Assembly: GCA_035079385.1 (NCBI GenBank)
Contig: JAVHKY010000056.1
Span: 7,199,501 to 7,263,500 of the forward strand
Length of the DNA stretch: 64,000 nt
Source: Aspidiotus rigidus
Lineage: Eukaryota; Arthropoda; Insecta; Hemiptera; Diaspididae
Direction of reading: 5' to 3'
Part shown: positions 53,641 through 64,000 of the stretch, piece by piece
How positions within the stretch are numbered: position 1 is the stretch's first letter
How the letters are laid out: every line of letters starts with the position of its first letter
Translations under genes and position numbers: made by a program
Notes under the pieces: model-generated
Databases searched by the model: none
What the model saw: only the letters and a program-made list of their open reading frames with translations
Told to the model about the DNA's origin: nothing

Positions 53641-53679
53641 AGAACGTGAGGATAGGGAAGATGATTGGAAGAAGAGGTA

Positions 53680-54450
53680 GCAATCGAGTCAGATGGTGGT
53701 ACTCAAATTTTAAGGCAGGAGAAAGCAAATGGATATGTATAAGTTGGAGTAATTGAGTACCATAGGTAGTTGCGGGAGTTGGAAACCGTGTTTGGGAATG
53801 ATTACATGGGACAGAGGATGAGACTGAGATTATATTGAGGGAAGTACGTTGATTTTGGAGAGTAGGACCGGAAAAAAGATGATAGATCGTCAGATTATCT
53901 GCATAATAAGATTTACATGAAGGTAGAGCATGGAAACCCAGGAGGAGATGAGAATGTTCAAGTTGAGAGTGACCAATTCTATATCGAGCGAAAATAACCT
54001 CTTTATGGTGGGAATTTCTGTTCGCTGAAGACTGAGGATAGGTTAACTTTTAATGATTCCAAGTTTGTTGCAGGGTTGTGTTTTTGTGTGAGTGATACAA
54101 GAATAAAGCTAGGATTAAGAAATAGTGAAAGTTTTTATGGTCATAAGTACGTAGTTACAAGGTGGGGTCCTTAATTTTGGGTGAAAGGGTGCAGTTTTTA
54201 GGCGCGCAATCAGTTTGATCATATTGAGGGCAACCGATGTGAACTGAGAATCAAATAAAAGATACGTTTTGTACAGATGAGCGTAGAAAAGTGTGAGCTT
54301 AAACCTAATCAGAATTTCAACCATAGACACATCATGTGAGAAATTGAGAGGGATGTATTCAGGAAAAGTAGGGAGTACGATTCTAAGAAAAGGGCACAAC
54401 GAAAGTTGAAAAAGAATATTACCATAAATAATATCAACAAGCATAAAGAG
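53680..54450 (-). pseudogene. Non-LTR RNase H / C-terminal tail fragment
   Basis: The minus strand from about 54010 reads RYRIGHSQLEHSHLLLGF, then LPSCKSYYADNLTIYHLFS, the conserved tail of jockey-type elements after RNase H (RIGH..L.H..L...P.C...LTI.H....). Upstream on the minus strand a 124-codon frame (54115-54489) may be the decayed RNase H itself (weak). Flanked by the two copies of segment E. Confidence 0.6.
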
Positions 54451-54529
54451 TTTCGGAAAACCCTGAAGAATGGAATAAAAGTAGCGCATAAAACATACCT
54501 CAGTTCCCTAGAGGAAGGCTTCAGACGAA

Positions 54530-54925
54530 ATCCTAATTTACCCGATACAATTAAGCTAAAAAATAGCTAAAGCCTAATATTATAACGGTAACGACCTTCT
54601 CTTTGCACTTCATACCTCATTTTATCCGATACAATTTAGCACTTCGCAAATTGAAGGATAATTAATTTGGCAAAAAGTTCTAATGACGTCAAAATGTCCA
54701 CATAATGATGGAAAGTATCTAATGAAGGAGAGCTAATAGGCAAAATAGAAAATAGTAGTCACCAAAATATGATGATCCCTTATTAATATCAACTTTTTGA
54801 ATCAAAAATCACTTCCATCGTAAGAAGTAGAAGAAGAAAAGCAACTGAAATATTTGGAAAATGGAACTGAGTAACACAGGTAGTGGCGAGAGTTGGAAAC
54901 TGTGTTGGAAATGATTACACAGGTC
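54530..54925 (+). repeat. Repeated segment E, copy 2
   Basis: Diverged copy of 52957-53000 and 53380-53600, and of 53760-53815 (GGTAGTGGCGAGAGTTGGAA). The direct duplication encloses the RNase H tail. Confidence 0.7.
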
Positions 54926-54949
54926 AGAATTGAATTCAAAATTGGAGGG

Positions 54950-55425
54950 GTTCCAAAAAGAGGAATTAGATTTGATAAAATTTTGAAAATTAAGCCAACT
55001 ATAGCAGGAGGGACTCGGAAAAATTGAGACATTTGAGCTCTATTATGATGGATAAGGGATAGGAAAAATTTTCAATATCAAAGGAGTCGGATTTGAAAAG
55101 ATTTTTAATATTAGGAATTGAGCTATATATGACAGGAGAGGAACTTGGAAAAAATTGAACCATCAGAGGAGTTGAACTTGAAAACGCATTTTGTACATCG
55201 ACCTATGCAATTATGACAACTGGATAACTTTAAAAACTTTCAACTTCCAAGTTATATTTTTTGAGAGAGGAACATGGAAGAATTTCAACTCACAAGATAT
55301 ATATGACAGGAAAAGGACTTGGAAAAATATCAACCATTGTTCTAGGTAAATGATGGCGAGACACCAAAATTTTCAAAAATCCCTCCCCCTATGGAATAGG
55401 TTTCCTATTGAACCTCGATTCAGGT
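54950..55425 (+). repeat. Family B element copy
   Basis: Six or more ~45-bp units (GAGCTATATATGACAGGAGA, then GGAACTTGGAAAAAATT), ending in CCCCTATGGAATAGGTTTCC at about 55388-55407, as in other copies. Confidence 0.7.
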
Positions 55426-55429
55426 TAGG

Positions 55430-56460
55430 TAGTTGACATCATAAAAAACTGGAGATGCTCTTAACATCATCAGGCTTTAACAGAAGAATCCCTAGAGAAT
55501 AGTGAATTACAAAAATCAGGACTCGATGTCAAGAATAACTGTTAGTTGGAGGTGGGTGGACTCGAAGGAATAAATTGAGGGCCTTGAGAAATTTTGTTCT
55601 AATTAAGGTAAATGAAGGAAGGGATTTTAAAAGTCTCAACTAAATCAACTCGAAAATAGGAGGAGTTACATTATTCGCATGTAAAAAAGTGAGGTCAAAG
55701 AAATAATCATCGCTGAAAATTGGAACGACTGTAGTAACAAATTATACTGTCAACATATAATACACACAAGATTTCAAAAAAAAATTTATGTAGAAAAAAA
55801 GTGAAAGAGAAAAAGGGAAATGAATGAACTAATCTTAGAATCGAAATGTTTTTCTTCCATTAATTTGTAGATTAGAGGATGACATGTAGAATCAATTATC
55901 ACCATATGGATAATTGGAGGAGATGGATGCAGAGGACTGAAAAAGAAGAATAGGAAGAGAGGGAAAACTGGAAGAGTGTGATACTGAGGCAGAGAACAAT
56001 TTGGAAGACTCAGGAAACGATAAAGGAAGAAAAAAAAAGAAAAGGTTGTATGGAAGAACAAGTAAAGAATGAAAGAGTGCAAAATTCAATGAAATTAAGA
56101 AAGAAGAAAAGCTTGAAAAGAAAACTAAGCAGATTGAATTGAACTATGAGATGAAAAGATACAAAGAAAATAGTGCATCTAACTAAGAAATTCCAAATAA
56201 TCTTAAACCCCAGAGTTACTCCCTTTGTTTCATGTATCTACCTTACCCAAAACCCTAAATAACAGAATTAAAAGTAGCCATGAGAACTTTGTGTTTGCAT
56301 AAAAATTTTGAATACAGGTCCAAAAAAAAGTTGTCTGGAGAATTTCTACTTTTTTTTTTTTCAATATCCAAAGTAGAAATATCTAGATAATTTACCGAGA
56401 TTTTTAAAAAGTATTCCTGTTTATGTAGCGCTCTCGAATAAGATAAAAATGAAAAAACAA
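55430..56460. other. Unassigned purine-rich stretch
   Basis: Strongly A/G-rich on the plus strand (GAAGAAAAAG-type text, 55790-56120). The long minus-strand frames here are compositional. Confidence 0.4.
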
Positions 56461-56529
56461 AAAACTAAGAGGCGCGCCGTAGGCGCGCCGGACTTGCTAG
56501 TAGTATACTATTTTCTTCTTTCGTACGAT

Positions 56530-57200
56530 TAAGACGCTGACGTCATGATCGAGTGTGCCGTATGCTGTGTACTGTGTAGGTTCGTGTCTTGTAAGACACG
56601 AGTCGGTATTTTATTTCACACCACATTGGGAGGGAAGCTGTTGATTTTGCGAGTCCTCAAAGTTTTTGCGTTTCTACTCTTGCGTTGTGCGGTATTGCGT
56701 CTGCGCGGTTGGGTCAAGGATGGTGAGCCGTATGCTGTGTAGTTTTGTGTCTTTTGTTCATCCCATGTTATCATTGCCACATTGCGTTTTGCGTTTCGAT
56801 CAATCAATATTGTGTTTGATGGTACAGTACGTCTTTTTTCTCCTTTCTAAATTAATGAGCCTTACAACACTTGAGCTCATGAACCTGAAGTGGGCTGAAA
56901 TTGGTCTAAATAATGTGAATGGTGAAGCGGTAGGTAGAGCAAAATATGAAATGAATGATCGTTGGTTGGTATCTAATTACAATGATTCTATAGTCTCCAA
57001 TCTGAGTTTGTAGTTTTATTCGATAGAACGTGAAAAGCTAAGTGGAAAGTATGAGGTATGAACAGTTTGAATGAATAATTATGGAAATTTTACTATTTCA
57101 ACTTGCAGTCTGTGTAAGGTACGTGTATTTAGTTTCTAGTACCGGTTATCTTATGCCTGAGTTAGAAGCCAAATATCATCGAAATCAATCTTATTTCGCA
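56530..57200 (-). repeat. Family C copy, inverted, with empty MULE target site
   Basis: The reverse complement matches 47740-48221 continuing directly into 50766-50830, and then the ending as at 47525-47640. At 56946-56954 it shows one ATGAAATGA (reverse complement TCATTTCAT) where the other copy has the 9-bp duplication and the MULE. Confidence 0.8.
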
Positions 57201-57249
57201 ATGCAATGTTTACAAAGATGTATTGGAATCGAATTTTTTGGTTTTGACG

Positions 57250-58450
57250 GAATGTGAATATCGTTATATTATCATCATCATTCTGTCATTATTATCACTC
57301 GGCGGTTTTAGTTCGAAATGGGAAGTCCGAAGTCGGAAGAGAACACGCGACTTAACTCAACTGAGAAAACAAACGATGAGATTTATTTCAGAAATAATAA
57401 CGAAACAAAATTCCAAATTGTCCGATAATATCGGACGATGTAGATATTTTAGTGGGTATTATTTATTCATGATCGCATCTAGCTTCGGCTTTTCGTGAAT
57501 CATGAAATTCGGAACAAAGTAGAACTAGCGAAAAGTTTAACTGAAGATTTCCTGAAAATATCCATATATACGAAATAAATGCCCTGGTTTTCTATTTTGT
57601 TTTGTGAGGAAAGTCGATCCGAGAAATAGAAAGTAGTTCGGTGTGTTTTTGATCGATTGCATAGATAGAATCGTGGTTCGAACTATGAATACAGAACGAA
57701 CTATGAATACAGAACGTGATCTATTATATCATCATCCTCTGTTTCGTATTATCACTCTGCTGTTTCAGTGCAATACTGTTCGAAATCGAAAGAGAACTGA
57801 ATTAAGAAACGACGAGATTTATTTCAGAAGTAGGTAATAACGAAACGCAACTGAAAATTGTTCCATAATAATATCGGAAGACGTACCTAGATATTTTATT
57901 GGGTATTATTGATTCGCTTGATGGCATCTAGCTTCGGTTTTTCGTGAATTATGAAATTTGGAACGAAGTGGAATTAGGCCTAGGTAGCTAAAAGTTGAAC
58001 TCGAGATTTCATGAGAATACCAATACAAAATATTTCCCTGGTTTTCTGTTTTCTTCTGTGAGTGAAGTCGATCGGATGAAGAGACTGACAAGCGCGAGTG
58101 GATCATTACTCATTAACCCGAGAAAGAGTTTAAAAAGAGGTAGCGAGTAGTTCGATGTGTTTTTGATAAATTGCATTGATAAATAGAATTGTGGTTCGAA
58201 TTATAAATACAGAACGTGATCTTCGATCGCATGAAATGATATCTGATCTAATTTATTTATCAAATCGAATTATGCAATGCTGATAGATGAAAAATAAAAT
58301 AGCATCAATTCTCGACTTCACTGGATTCAAGATTTCAAGGAACACCCATGGCAAATATACCTACGCAGTTAGATAGAATTGTGGTTTAAATTATGAATAC
58401 AAAACCGCTTGAAATGATATCTGCTCTATTCTATGCTAGGTATTCATCAA
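57250..58450 (+). repeat. Tandem repeat, period about 460 bp
   Basis: 57261-57700 is repeated with about 80% identity at 57725-58220 (e.g. GAGATTTATTTCAGAA, GGGTATTATT, CATCTAGCTTCGG, CCCTGGTTTTCT), and a partial third copy follows to about 58450. Confidence 0.8.
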
Positions 58451-58775
58451 TCAAATTATTTGATACCGGTAGATATCTAATGAAGAAAATTTCATTGGTA
58501 GGTATTAAGACATGGCCATAATGAGATTTGGTGGAGTTTTAGAGAATTTCTGAAAAAGAATAATATAATTATTGTTATTGAATAGGAGAAACCCAAGTCT
58601 TGCTGTTGACAGATTAAGGACTGAGACAGATGTAGGAGTAGGACAGAATGATATGCCAGGGCCTGGCGCTGTGATGGCTTAGTTCTGAACTGTGTGTGTG
58701 TGTTGTGTATACGACCTTAGTACTGTGCAAAACTAGTGGGAATGAAAATTCGCTCTGTTATTGTAGACCGTCGTC

Positions 58776-59190
58776 CCAAATCAGCGAGCGCAAAGCGTCA
58801 GTCTGTTACCACAAATCGGCGAGCCCATCACTACAAAACCGCGAGCGCGTAGCGCGAGGCTGCCAGGCGCGCAGGGTTACGATGTTTTAAACAAACGATG
58901 TTTAAAACGTGTTTAAAACATGTTTAAAACAGCAAAAATCGAGAAATTTACATAGGCTCTTATGAGAATGTTTTAAACGTTTTAAACAAATTTTTCGTTT
59001 TAAACATGTTTTTTTTGCAACCCTGCAGGCGCGCCGTAAGCTTAGAATAACGAGCGCGGAGCGCGAGCCCGTGACCCGAAAATTGCGAGCGCGAAGCGCG
59101 AGTCCGTCATGCACCGCGCAGCGCGATACAAAACAGCGAGCGCGTAGCGCAAGCCTGCCGGGCGCCGCAGGCCTAGCCACCGCAAGCGGC
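58776..59190 (+). repeat. GC-rich array of GAGCGCG...GCGCGAG motifs
   Basis: Units such as GCGAGCGCGTAGCGCGAG recur at least six times with 30-40-bp spacers. It is GC-rich in an AT-rich background and split by the hAT MITE at 58872-59026. Confidence 0.8.
58872..59026. mobile_element. hAT-type MITE, 155 bp, palindrome-rich
   Basis: Ends CAGGGTT and AACCCTG; CAGGCGCG is duplicated exactly on both sides (58864-58871 and 59027-59034), an 8-bp TSD. The interior repeats GTTTTAAAC motifs in both orientations. Confidence 0.92.
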
Positions 59191-59199
59191 TAGTTAATA

Positions 59200-59490
59200 T
59201 TATGATCCGATTCAGGCCGACCCTGGTACTATGTCGCCCGCGACATAGCTTGTTTTTTGTTTTCTCCAGCCTTGCGATTGTTGTTCTCCGACCTTTTGAC
59301 TTCGATGTTCGATGTGCGACTGTGTTTTGCGATTGTTGTTCTCTGATATCAGTTTCGTCATTATTATTTCTGTTTATAATATTATGCGTACCTATTATTT
59401 TTTTATATGCGATTAATTCATTTTACCTATGAGAACGGCGGCGTTGATCATTTTTATTCGCACTGGTTTGCCATTCGAACTGAGCTATAT
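59200..59490. other. Unassigned stretch
   Basis: A CTATGTCGC/GCGACATAG hairpin at 59229-59248, with nothing else recognised. Confidence 0.35.
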
Positions 59491-59740
59491 AGGCGAGTAG
59501 AATAGACGTCGATTTGCGGTTGAAAGTTTATTCCCCTGGATTCGGACGAAGTAAGTGTATGATTAATCTATTGTTTTACTGGAAAATTATATTGTTGATC
59601 GTGTTTAGGCGAGTAGAATAGACGGAATCCTATAGACAATCGTCGATTTGCGGTTGAAAGTTTATTCCCCTGGATTCGGACGAAGTAAGTGTATGATTAA
59701 TCTATTGTTTTACTGGAAAATTATATTGTTGATCGTGTTT
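59491..59740 (+). repeat. Recent tandem duplication (116/134 bp)
   Basis: 59491-59606 is repeated at 59607-59740 with near-identity except for an 18-base insertion after AATAGACG in the second copy. Confidence 0.93.
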
Positions 59741-59749
59741 GGGTTAAGA

Positions 59750-60600
59750 TATCGATTTCATATCGTTGATATGAACGTGTAAATGAACGATGCGATGTGT
59801 CTATGGAAATTGAGAGACGTAGAAAGAATGATTGAAGTCAAGTTCTCTATGGTTTGTAAGTCCTTAGTTTGTATTGAGTTGAATCAAGGCAATTTTCTAT
59901 TGCAAGCAGCGCCGCGCCGGAAAATAGTTTGTGAAAGATCTGCTTCTTATGCTCGCATTCTAGATGTTGATCAACTGGCGAGCGAAATCGAAAGTAATTA
60001 GATAATGAGATACGCTAATAAGTTATAAAAAATGAAACCGTTATAGTTCTAGTCCTAGGGAAGATTGTAGCTGTCATGCGCCTTAAAAGTTTGTTATACC
60101 AATCGTCCGAACGATACAGTTTACCTAATCGTTGATTTGGATATACCTACGTCAATTCAACTTTGTACAGCAGTTATTGTGTTTAGAGTGTATTTCTACC
60201 TATTGTGAGAAAGAACCACGAAAATAATGTGAATCCATGCGTTCATAAGTACAGAAGATCTTGGCTGTCGCTGATTTATTTTGCGTCTCAAAAGCTTGCT
60301 ATCTTGTTAGTACCTATGTATTATGATAGAATAGGGACATCGCATATTGTATGGTATAATTTACGTTTTCTCGGGCAAATGGTTTCACGGTTCATCTCAT
60401 AACGTATTCACTATACACCGTTTTAAACATAATTCCTCTCTGTCGTTCTTCAAATAATTACGCCGTTTTCGTTCGCTAGTTCTACCAGCTTTACTACAAT
60501 TAGACACAATATTATCACAAATATCAGGTTCACAATTCATCTGTTCAATCCTATTTTCGTATACACCTTTATTAACATTCTTATTTACTCGATTCACATT
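59750..60600. other. Unassigned stretch
   Basis: A 72-codon frame (59783-60001) and a minus frame (60397-60597) have no recognisable family features. Confidence 0.4.
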
Positions 60601-60639
60601 TCTATTTTCATCTCGTTTATGGTTTATAATTAATTCCTT

Positions 60640-61080
60640 TATCGTTTATTCCTAATAAGACGACGTCAGCAGACTGCAGCTACTGGATCACGGAAGAACA
60701 ATGTGAGATGAGATGACGAACACGCGAACATACGTGTGCGGAAGTACGCACTTCACGAGAATAATAATCACAAAACTTCAAAGCGAAAAAAAAAACGGCC
60801 ACCAACCTCGTTCACATTCGAACGCAAAAACAACTTTTCTCGTTTTCTCGTTGCGGTAAAACAATCGAGAGCATGAACCTAATAATACAATGAAAACGCA
60901 ATACCTAAGGCATGAAGATAGGCTCCGTCATTCATTGACACGAAAACAAATACCTACACGACCACACCGTGCTGCGTTGTGGACTACCATGCCGTGACGT
61001 GCGCGACTGAACTTACCCGAAGAAGAAAGTGATTACAATACGGTCGGCCTAGCGGCGGCGGCCGACCCTAAAAAGAAAAG
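60640..61080 (+). repeat. Family C/D-related end
   Basis: CCGTGACG...CTTACCCGAAGAAG at 60990-61025 resembles family C ends, and is followed by the family D motif (GTGATTACAATACGGTCGGC). Confidence 0.55.
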
Positions 61081-61179
61081 ATAAAAACCATTGTAAAAGA
61101 GGTCGTTATAGGTCGAATAGTAGGTACTCGGACGTTCTATTTCAAGCATTGTGTTTAAATTTCCGATGAAATCGGAGAA

Positions 61180-61680
61180 ATTTTCGCCATGTTCCGCCCT
61201 AGAGCCTCCCCTAATAGACCAAATTCACTTGTGAAAGTACATATAATTAAGAATTCTTTGCTGAGTAACATGGGCACCAAAGATATTCCAATTTTTATTC
61301 ATTTCTTGTCGTCGGATCAAAATTGAAAAATTGTCCTGTAGGACCTTCCGTAATCGACGAAATTTGATGTGTAAAGATACATCTGATTGAGAATTCTTTA
61401 CTGAATAATCTGCGCGTTTGACCGTTTCTGTATCTTAATTGGAACTGAAGATATTACAATTTGTATTTCTTTTTTTTTTTTGTGGGATTGAGGAAATTTT
61501 CGTGTTGTGCCCCTGTGGCGCCTTCTCTAATAGACGAAATTTGATGTGTAAAAATACATCCCATCAATAATTCATTACTGAGTAACCTGCGCGTTCATGC
61601 ATCTCTGTATGTTAATTTGAAATAAAGATATCAGTTTTTATTCACGTTTTCTTGTGGTCTGAGAGAGATCGTGTTATCAT
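61180..61680 (+). repeat. Degenerate tandem repeat, ~160-bp unit, three copies
   Basis: GACGAAATTTGATGTGTAAA, TACATC, GAATTCTTTACTGA, GTAACCTGCGCGTT and AAAGATAT blocks recur in order near 61220, 61355 and 61535. Confidence 0.8.
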
Positions 61681-61684
61681 TTTA

Positions 61685-63205
61685 TAATATAGGGTAGATT
61701 AATCATTTCAATTTCTCTCTGTGCGAGAAAAGAATCATACGTTTATTACAATCAATTTTCATGTATACTGTACTGTATACAATCACTTGTTTTAGGTAAG
61801 TAGCCATGAAAACTCTAATTACGATCGAAAATCGTCAAGCAATGCCTATTTTTTTTATTTTTTTTTTTTTAAAGGAAGAAATTTTATTTATTTATTTGAA
61901 AGTTTGATTTTAGGGGAATGGCCAATTATGGGACGACACTGTTATCATACAGATAATAATGATAATGATAAAATTAAATAAAAATACCTACTCGTATTAA
62001 GTATGTTAACGAAATCAGAAAAATTGGGTGGGAATCGTAAAATTTATCGTTATTTGGAAATTTCTATACATCCTTCTTTTGTGCAGACCGTAACACCTCG
62101 AAGAAAATATTCGTCGTAAAATGAGTACCTAATCGAGAAAATTCAATTTGTGAAGTATACGCAAAAATTTGTGCAAAATTGTTTTCACCGTTTCTTTTGC
62201 ACGAGGCGAATAAATTTCGATACAAAAATTCGAGAGTGTGATCAAAATGAATCATCTCATCTCAAGTGCCGTTTTTTTTTTCTTCCTTCTCACAAAAAGT
62301 ATTTACCCGGGCTTTATTATCCTTGGAAAATTAAATTGATACGATTCTCTCCGTTCTTTCTTTCTTCCGCATTCTCGTGAGCTTCTGCATTTCAGCCCCC
62401 GGAAAACGTGATCAAATTTCATACAATTCTGTACACTGTAGTATGGAAGTACTGTAGTGTAGGAGTCAAAACATGGAGGAGAAAAATTATTAGCTGACAA
62501 AATCACAGCGTAAAGCTTATTATCGTTTTCTAGCGAATATCACCCACATTTATTCTTTCCTCTCGCAATTACGCCGCACTGATAAACCGAAAAAGAAAAA
62601 AAAAGTTTGCGCTTTGTAAACACTCGCACTAACTAAGGAAAAAATACTGAGTACGTAAGATACAAATAATAAGAGAAAGAGGAAAACAAATGTGACACAT
62701 TCAATATGGGGCAAGTTTTGTCTACTAACAGGACAATTCTCATTTTCATTTTATGCTTTCTCAGAGGAACGCTTTCCATTATTGTGGTTTTACGGTATAG
62801 TCCCTCGTACAATATCAAGCCGCATCGAGTTTACGTCAGATCTCGTGTAACTGCACCGTCGGTTCAATTTTAGTTCCTTCTTCTATATAGGTGGGCTATT
62901 GGAATGAATTTTCTTGGGATTTATACGAAGATTCGACGCAGGCCGTTTAGCCCCAGAAAAATTCTCACCCTCAACTATATAAATGATGAAAAAACAATTA
63001 ATGAAATTGCCTTAATTTTTAAGCGCATCTCATTAGTTATTTGTATGTGCATGTTGCAATACTTCAAACATAAATCAAATTATGAATTTGTGAGCCATCA
63101 ATTGGAAAATTTAATGCGATGTAAAGAAAGAGGTATCTGACATGGATATACAAAAACTTGTTATCGTTAATGCGGCGATTCTCCAGTTAGTACGAATTCA
63201 GAACT
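61685..63205. other. Unassigned AT-rich stretch, 1.5 kb
   Basis: Homopolymer runs (T at about 61851-61870), no gene or repeat recognised. Confidence 0.4.
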
Positions 63206-63209
63206 TCGA

Positions 63210-64000
63210 AATTTACCGACTTTTTCTGTAGGAAAAGTGAGGTATTACATCCGTCCGTTCAGGTTTCCTTATAGGCCTATTATTTATTGTATTAATTATT
63301 ATTTTCTTAAGATTTTTTGTCCGCGAAACTCCTCCAAAACAACCCGATGGATTTTTTTGTAACTTGGCCATATTGTAGTATTATATTTGTAGACCTGCAA
63401 TTTAGAATCGGATGAGTACTTCTCGAGAAATTTTCATTTTTTTTTTTGAAAAATTTCTTACTATAATGAGTAGTTGAAGCCGATTTTCTAATCCTTTCAT
63501 TTGTTTTCAGTACGTACATTTATTATTGTAATGAGGAACCTTTTATTTAACAGATTCATTTTTGGTTCATTCTTGACAAAGGGTTCATTGAATTTCATTT
63601 TCAATGATATTTTATTCATTCTTCCTACCTGGAAATTTAGTACCCTTGTATCTCGCTTCCCACAGCCTTTAGAACCTTTAATTTTGTTTTGTTATTAATT
63701 AAATTTGTTTTTGAACGGATAGTGGCAATGGAGGGTTGTTCAATTTTTCATTATTATTGGTCATACTCGATAGTGAAGACCTTGAGTGTGAATGATTGAG
63801 TACAATTTTTAATCTTCAGCAAGTGTGCTGATGCGAGACTATGGTGACTTCATTCTTAATCAATTATTGATTTATACGTCATTTTTTCATGTATATATAA
63901 TTGACAGTGGTTCATAGTTGATTTGAGGTGTCTCAGGAAATGATGGGAAGGAATATCATTTTTAATTTGGACTAGCTTCTTTTTTGGTGTAGCTTCTTTG
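63210..64000 (+). repeat. Family A copy running off the window end
   Basis: Hairpin TACCGACTTTTTC/GAAAAGT at 63213-63242, text similar to 14366-14660, then blocks matching 1521-1570 and 1903-2010. Its 3' part lies outside the window. Confidence 0.75.

Noticed and set aside
54115..54489. 124-codon frame as an independent gene
   Set aside because: Contiguous on the same strand with a non-LTR RNase H tail, so more likely part of that decayed element.
55786..56089. Minus-strand Phe/Ser/Leu-rich frames
   Set aside because: Product of a purine-rich plus strand; not a credible membrane protein.

Overview
This window looks like repeat-dominated, AT-rich nuclear DNA from an animal, most likely an arthropod and plausibly an insect. 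The evidence is the mix of element families (Ty3/gypsy, jockey-type and R4/Dong-type non-LTR elements, Penelope-like elements, MULEs, hAT and TA-flanked MITEs, a Helitron fragment), a GT-AG intron, and one host-type CUB-domain exon. There is no bacterial gene organisation, operon or CRISPR array. Species cannot be told from the sequence alone.

Layout. 0-7.5 kb: a broken Penelope-like GIY-YIG fragment, a long copy of interspersed repeat family A, and a young Ty3/gypsy element (3299-6383) with two near-identical LTRs and a TATA target duplication, but with protease and most of RT deleted. 7.6-18.3 kb: minus-strand non-LTR fragments shattered by later insertions, namely a 1.37-kb TIR element full of nested tandem repeats, an 8-bp-TSD hAT MITE, a 9-bp-TSD foldback MITE and more family A. 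20-22.2 kb: a decayed second Ty3/gypsy gag-pol. 22-29.5 kb: family B (TIR elements filled with a ~45-bp minisatellite), a MULE-type transposase gene with an intron (23988-25326), and TA-flanked elements nested in one another. 30.4-30.6 kb: the only convincing host exon. 31-35.6 kb: four Penelope-like GIY-YIG pieces, one enclosed by 176-bp inverted repeats and one followed by a well-formed hammerhead ribozyme. 36-41.6 kb: a Helitron fragment split by a MITE, then a nearly complete R4/Dong-like element sitting in a TAA/ATT microsatellite and itself carrying a small hammerhead-bearing insertion. 42-51.2 kb: foldbacks, MITEs and repeat family C, with a complete 2.5-kb MULE (48222-50756) inserted in one family C copy. 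51.4-64 kb: foldbacks, duplications, tandem repeats and another family A copy running off the end.

The window is best read as layers of insertion. Several insertions are dated relative to one another by target duplications, by interrupted reading frames, and in one case by an unoccupied paralogous site inside the window. The strongest items are (1) the MULE whose terminal inverted repeats are tandem arrays of a ~15-bp unit, with a 9-bp TSD and an empty-site paralogue; (2) the hammerhead ribozymes tied to Penelope-like sequences; (3) the Penelope-like 3' segment whose start and stop codons lie inside long inverted repeats; and (4) the Dong-like element in its expected TAA-repeat target, one stop and one insertion away from an open frame. 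All coding pieces except the CUB exon look like mobile-element remnants.
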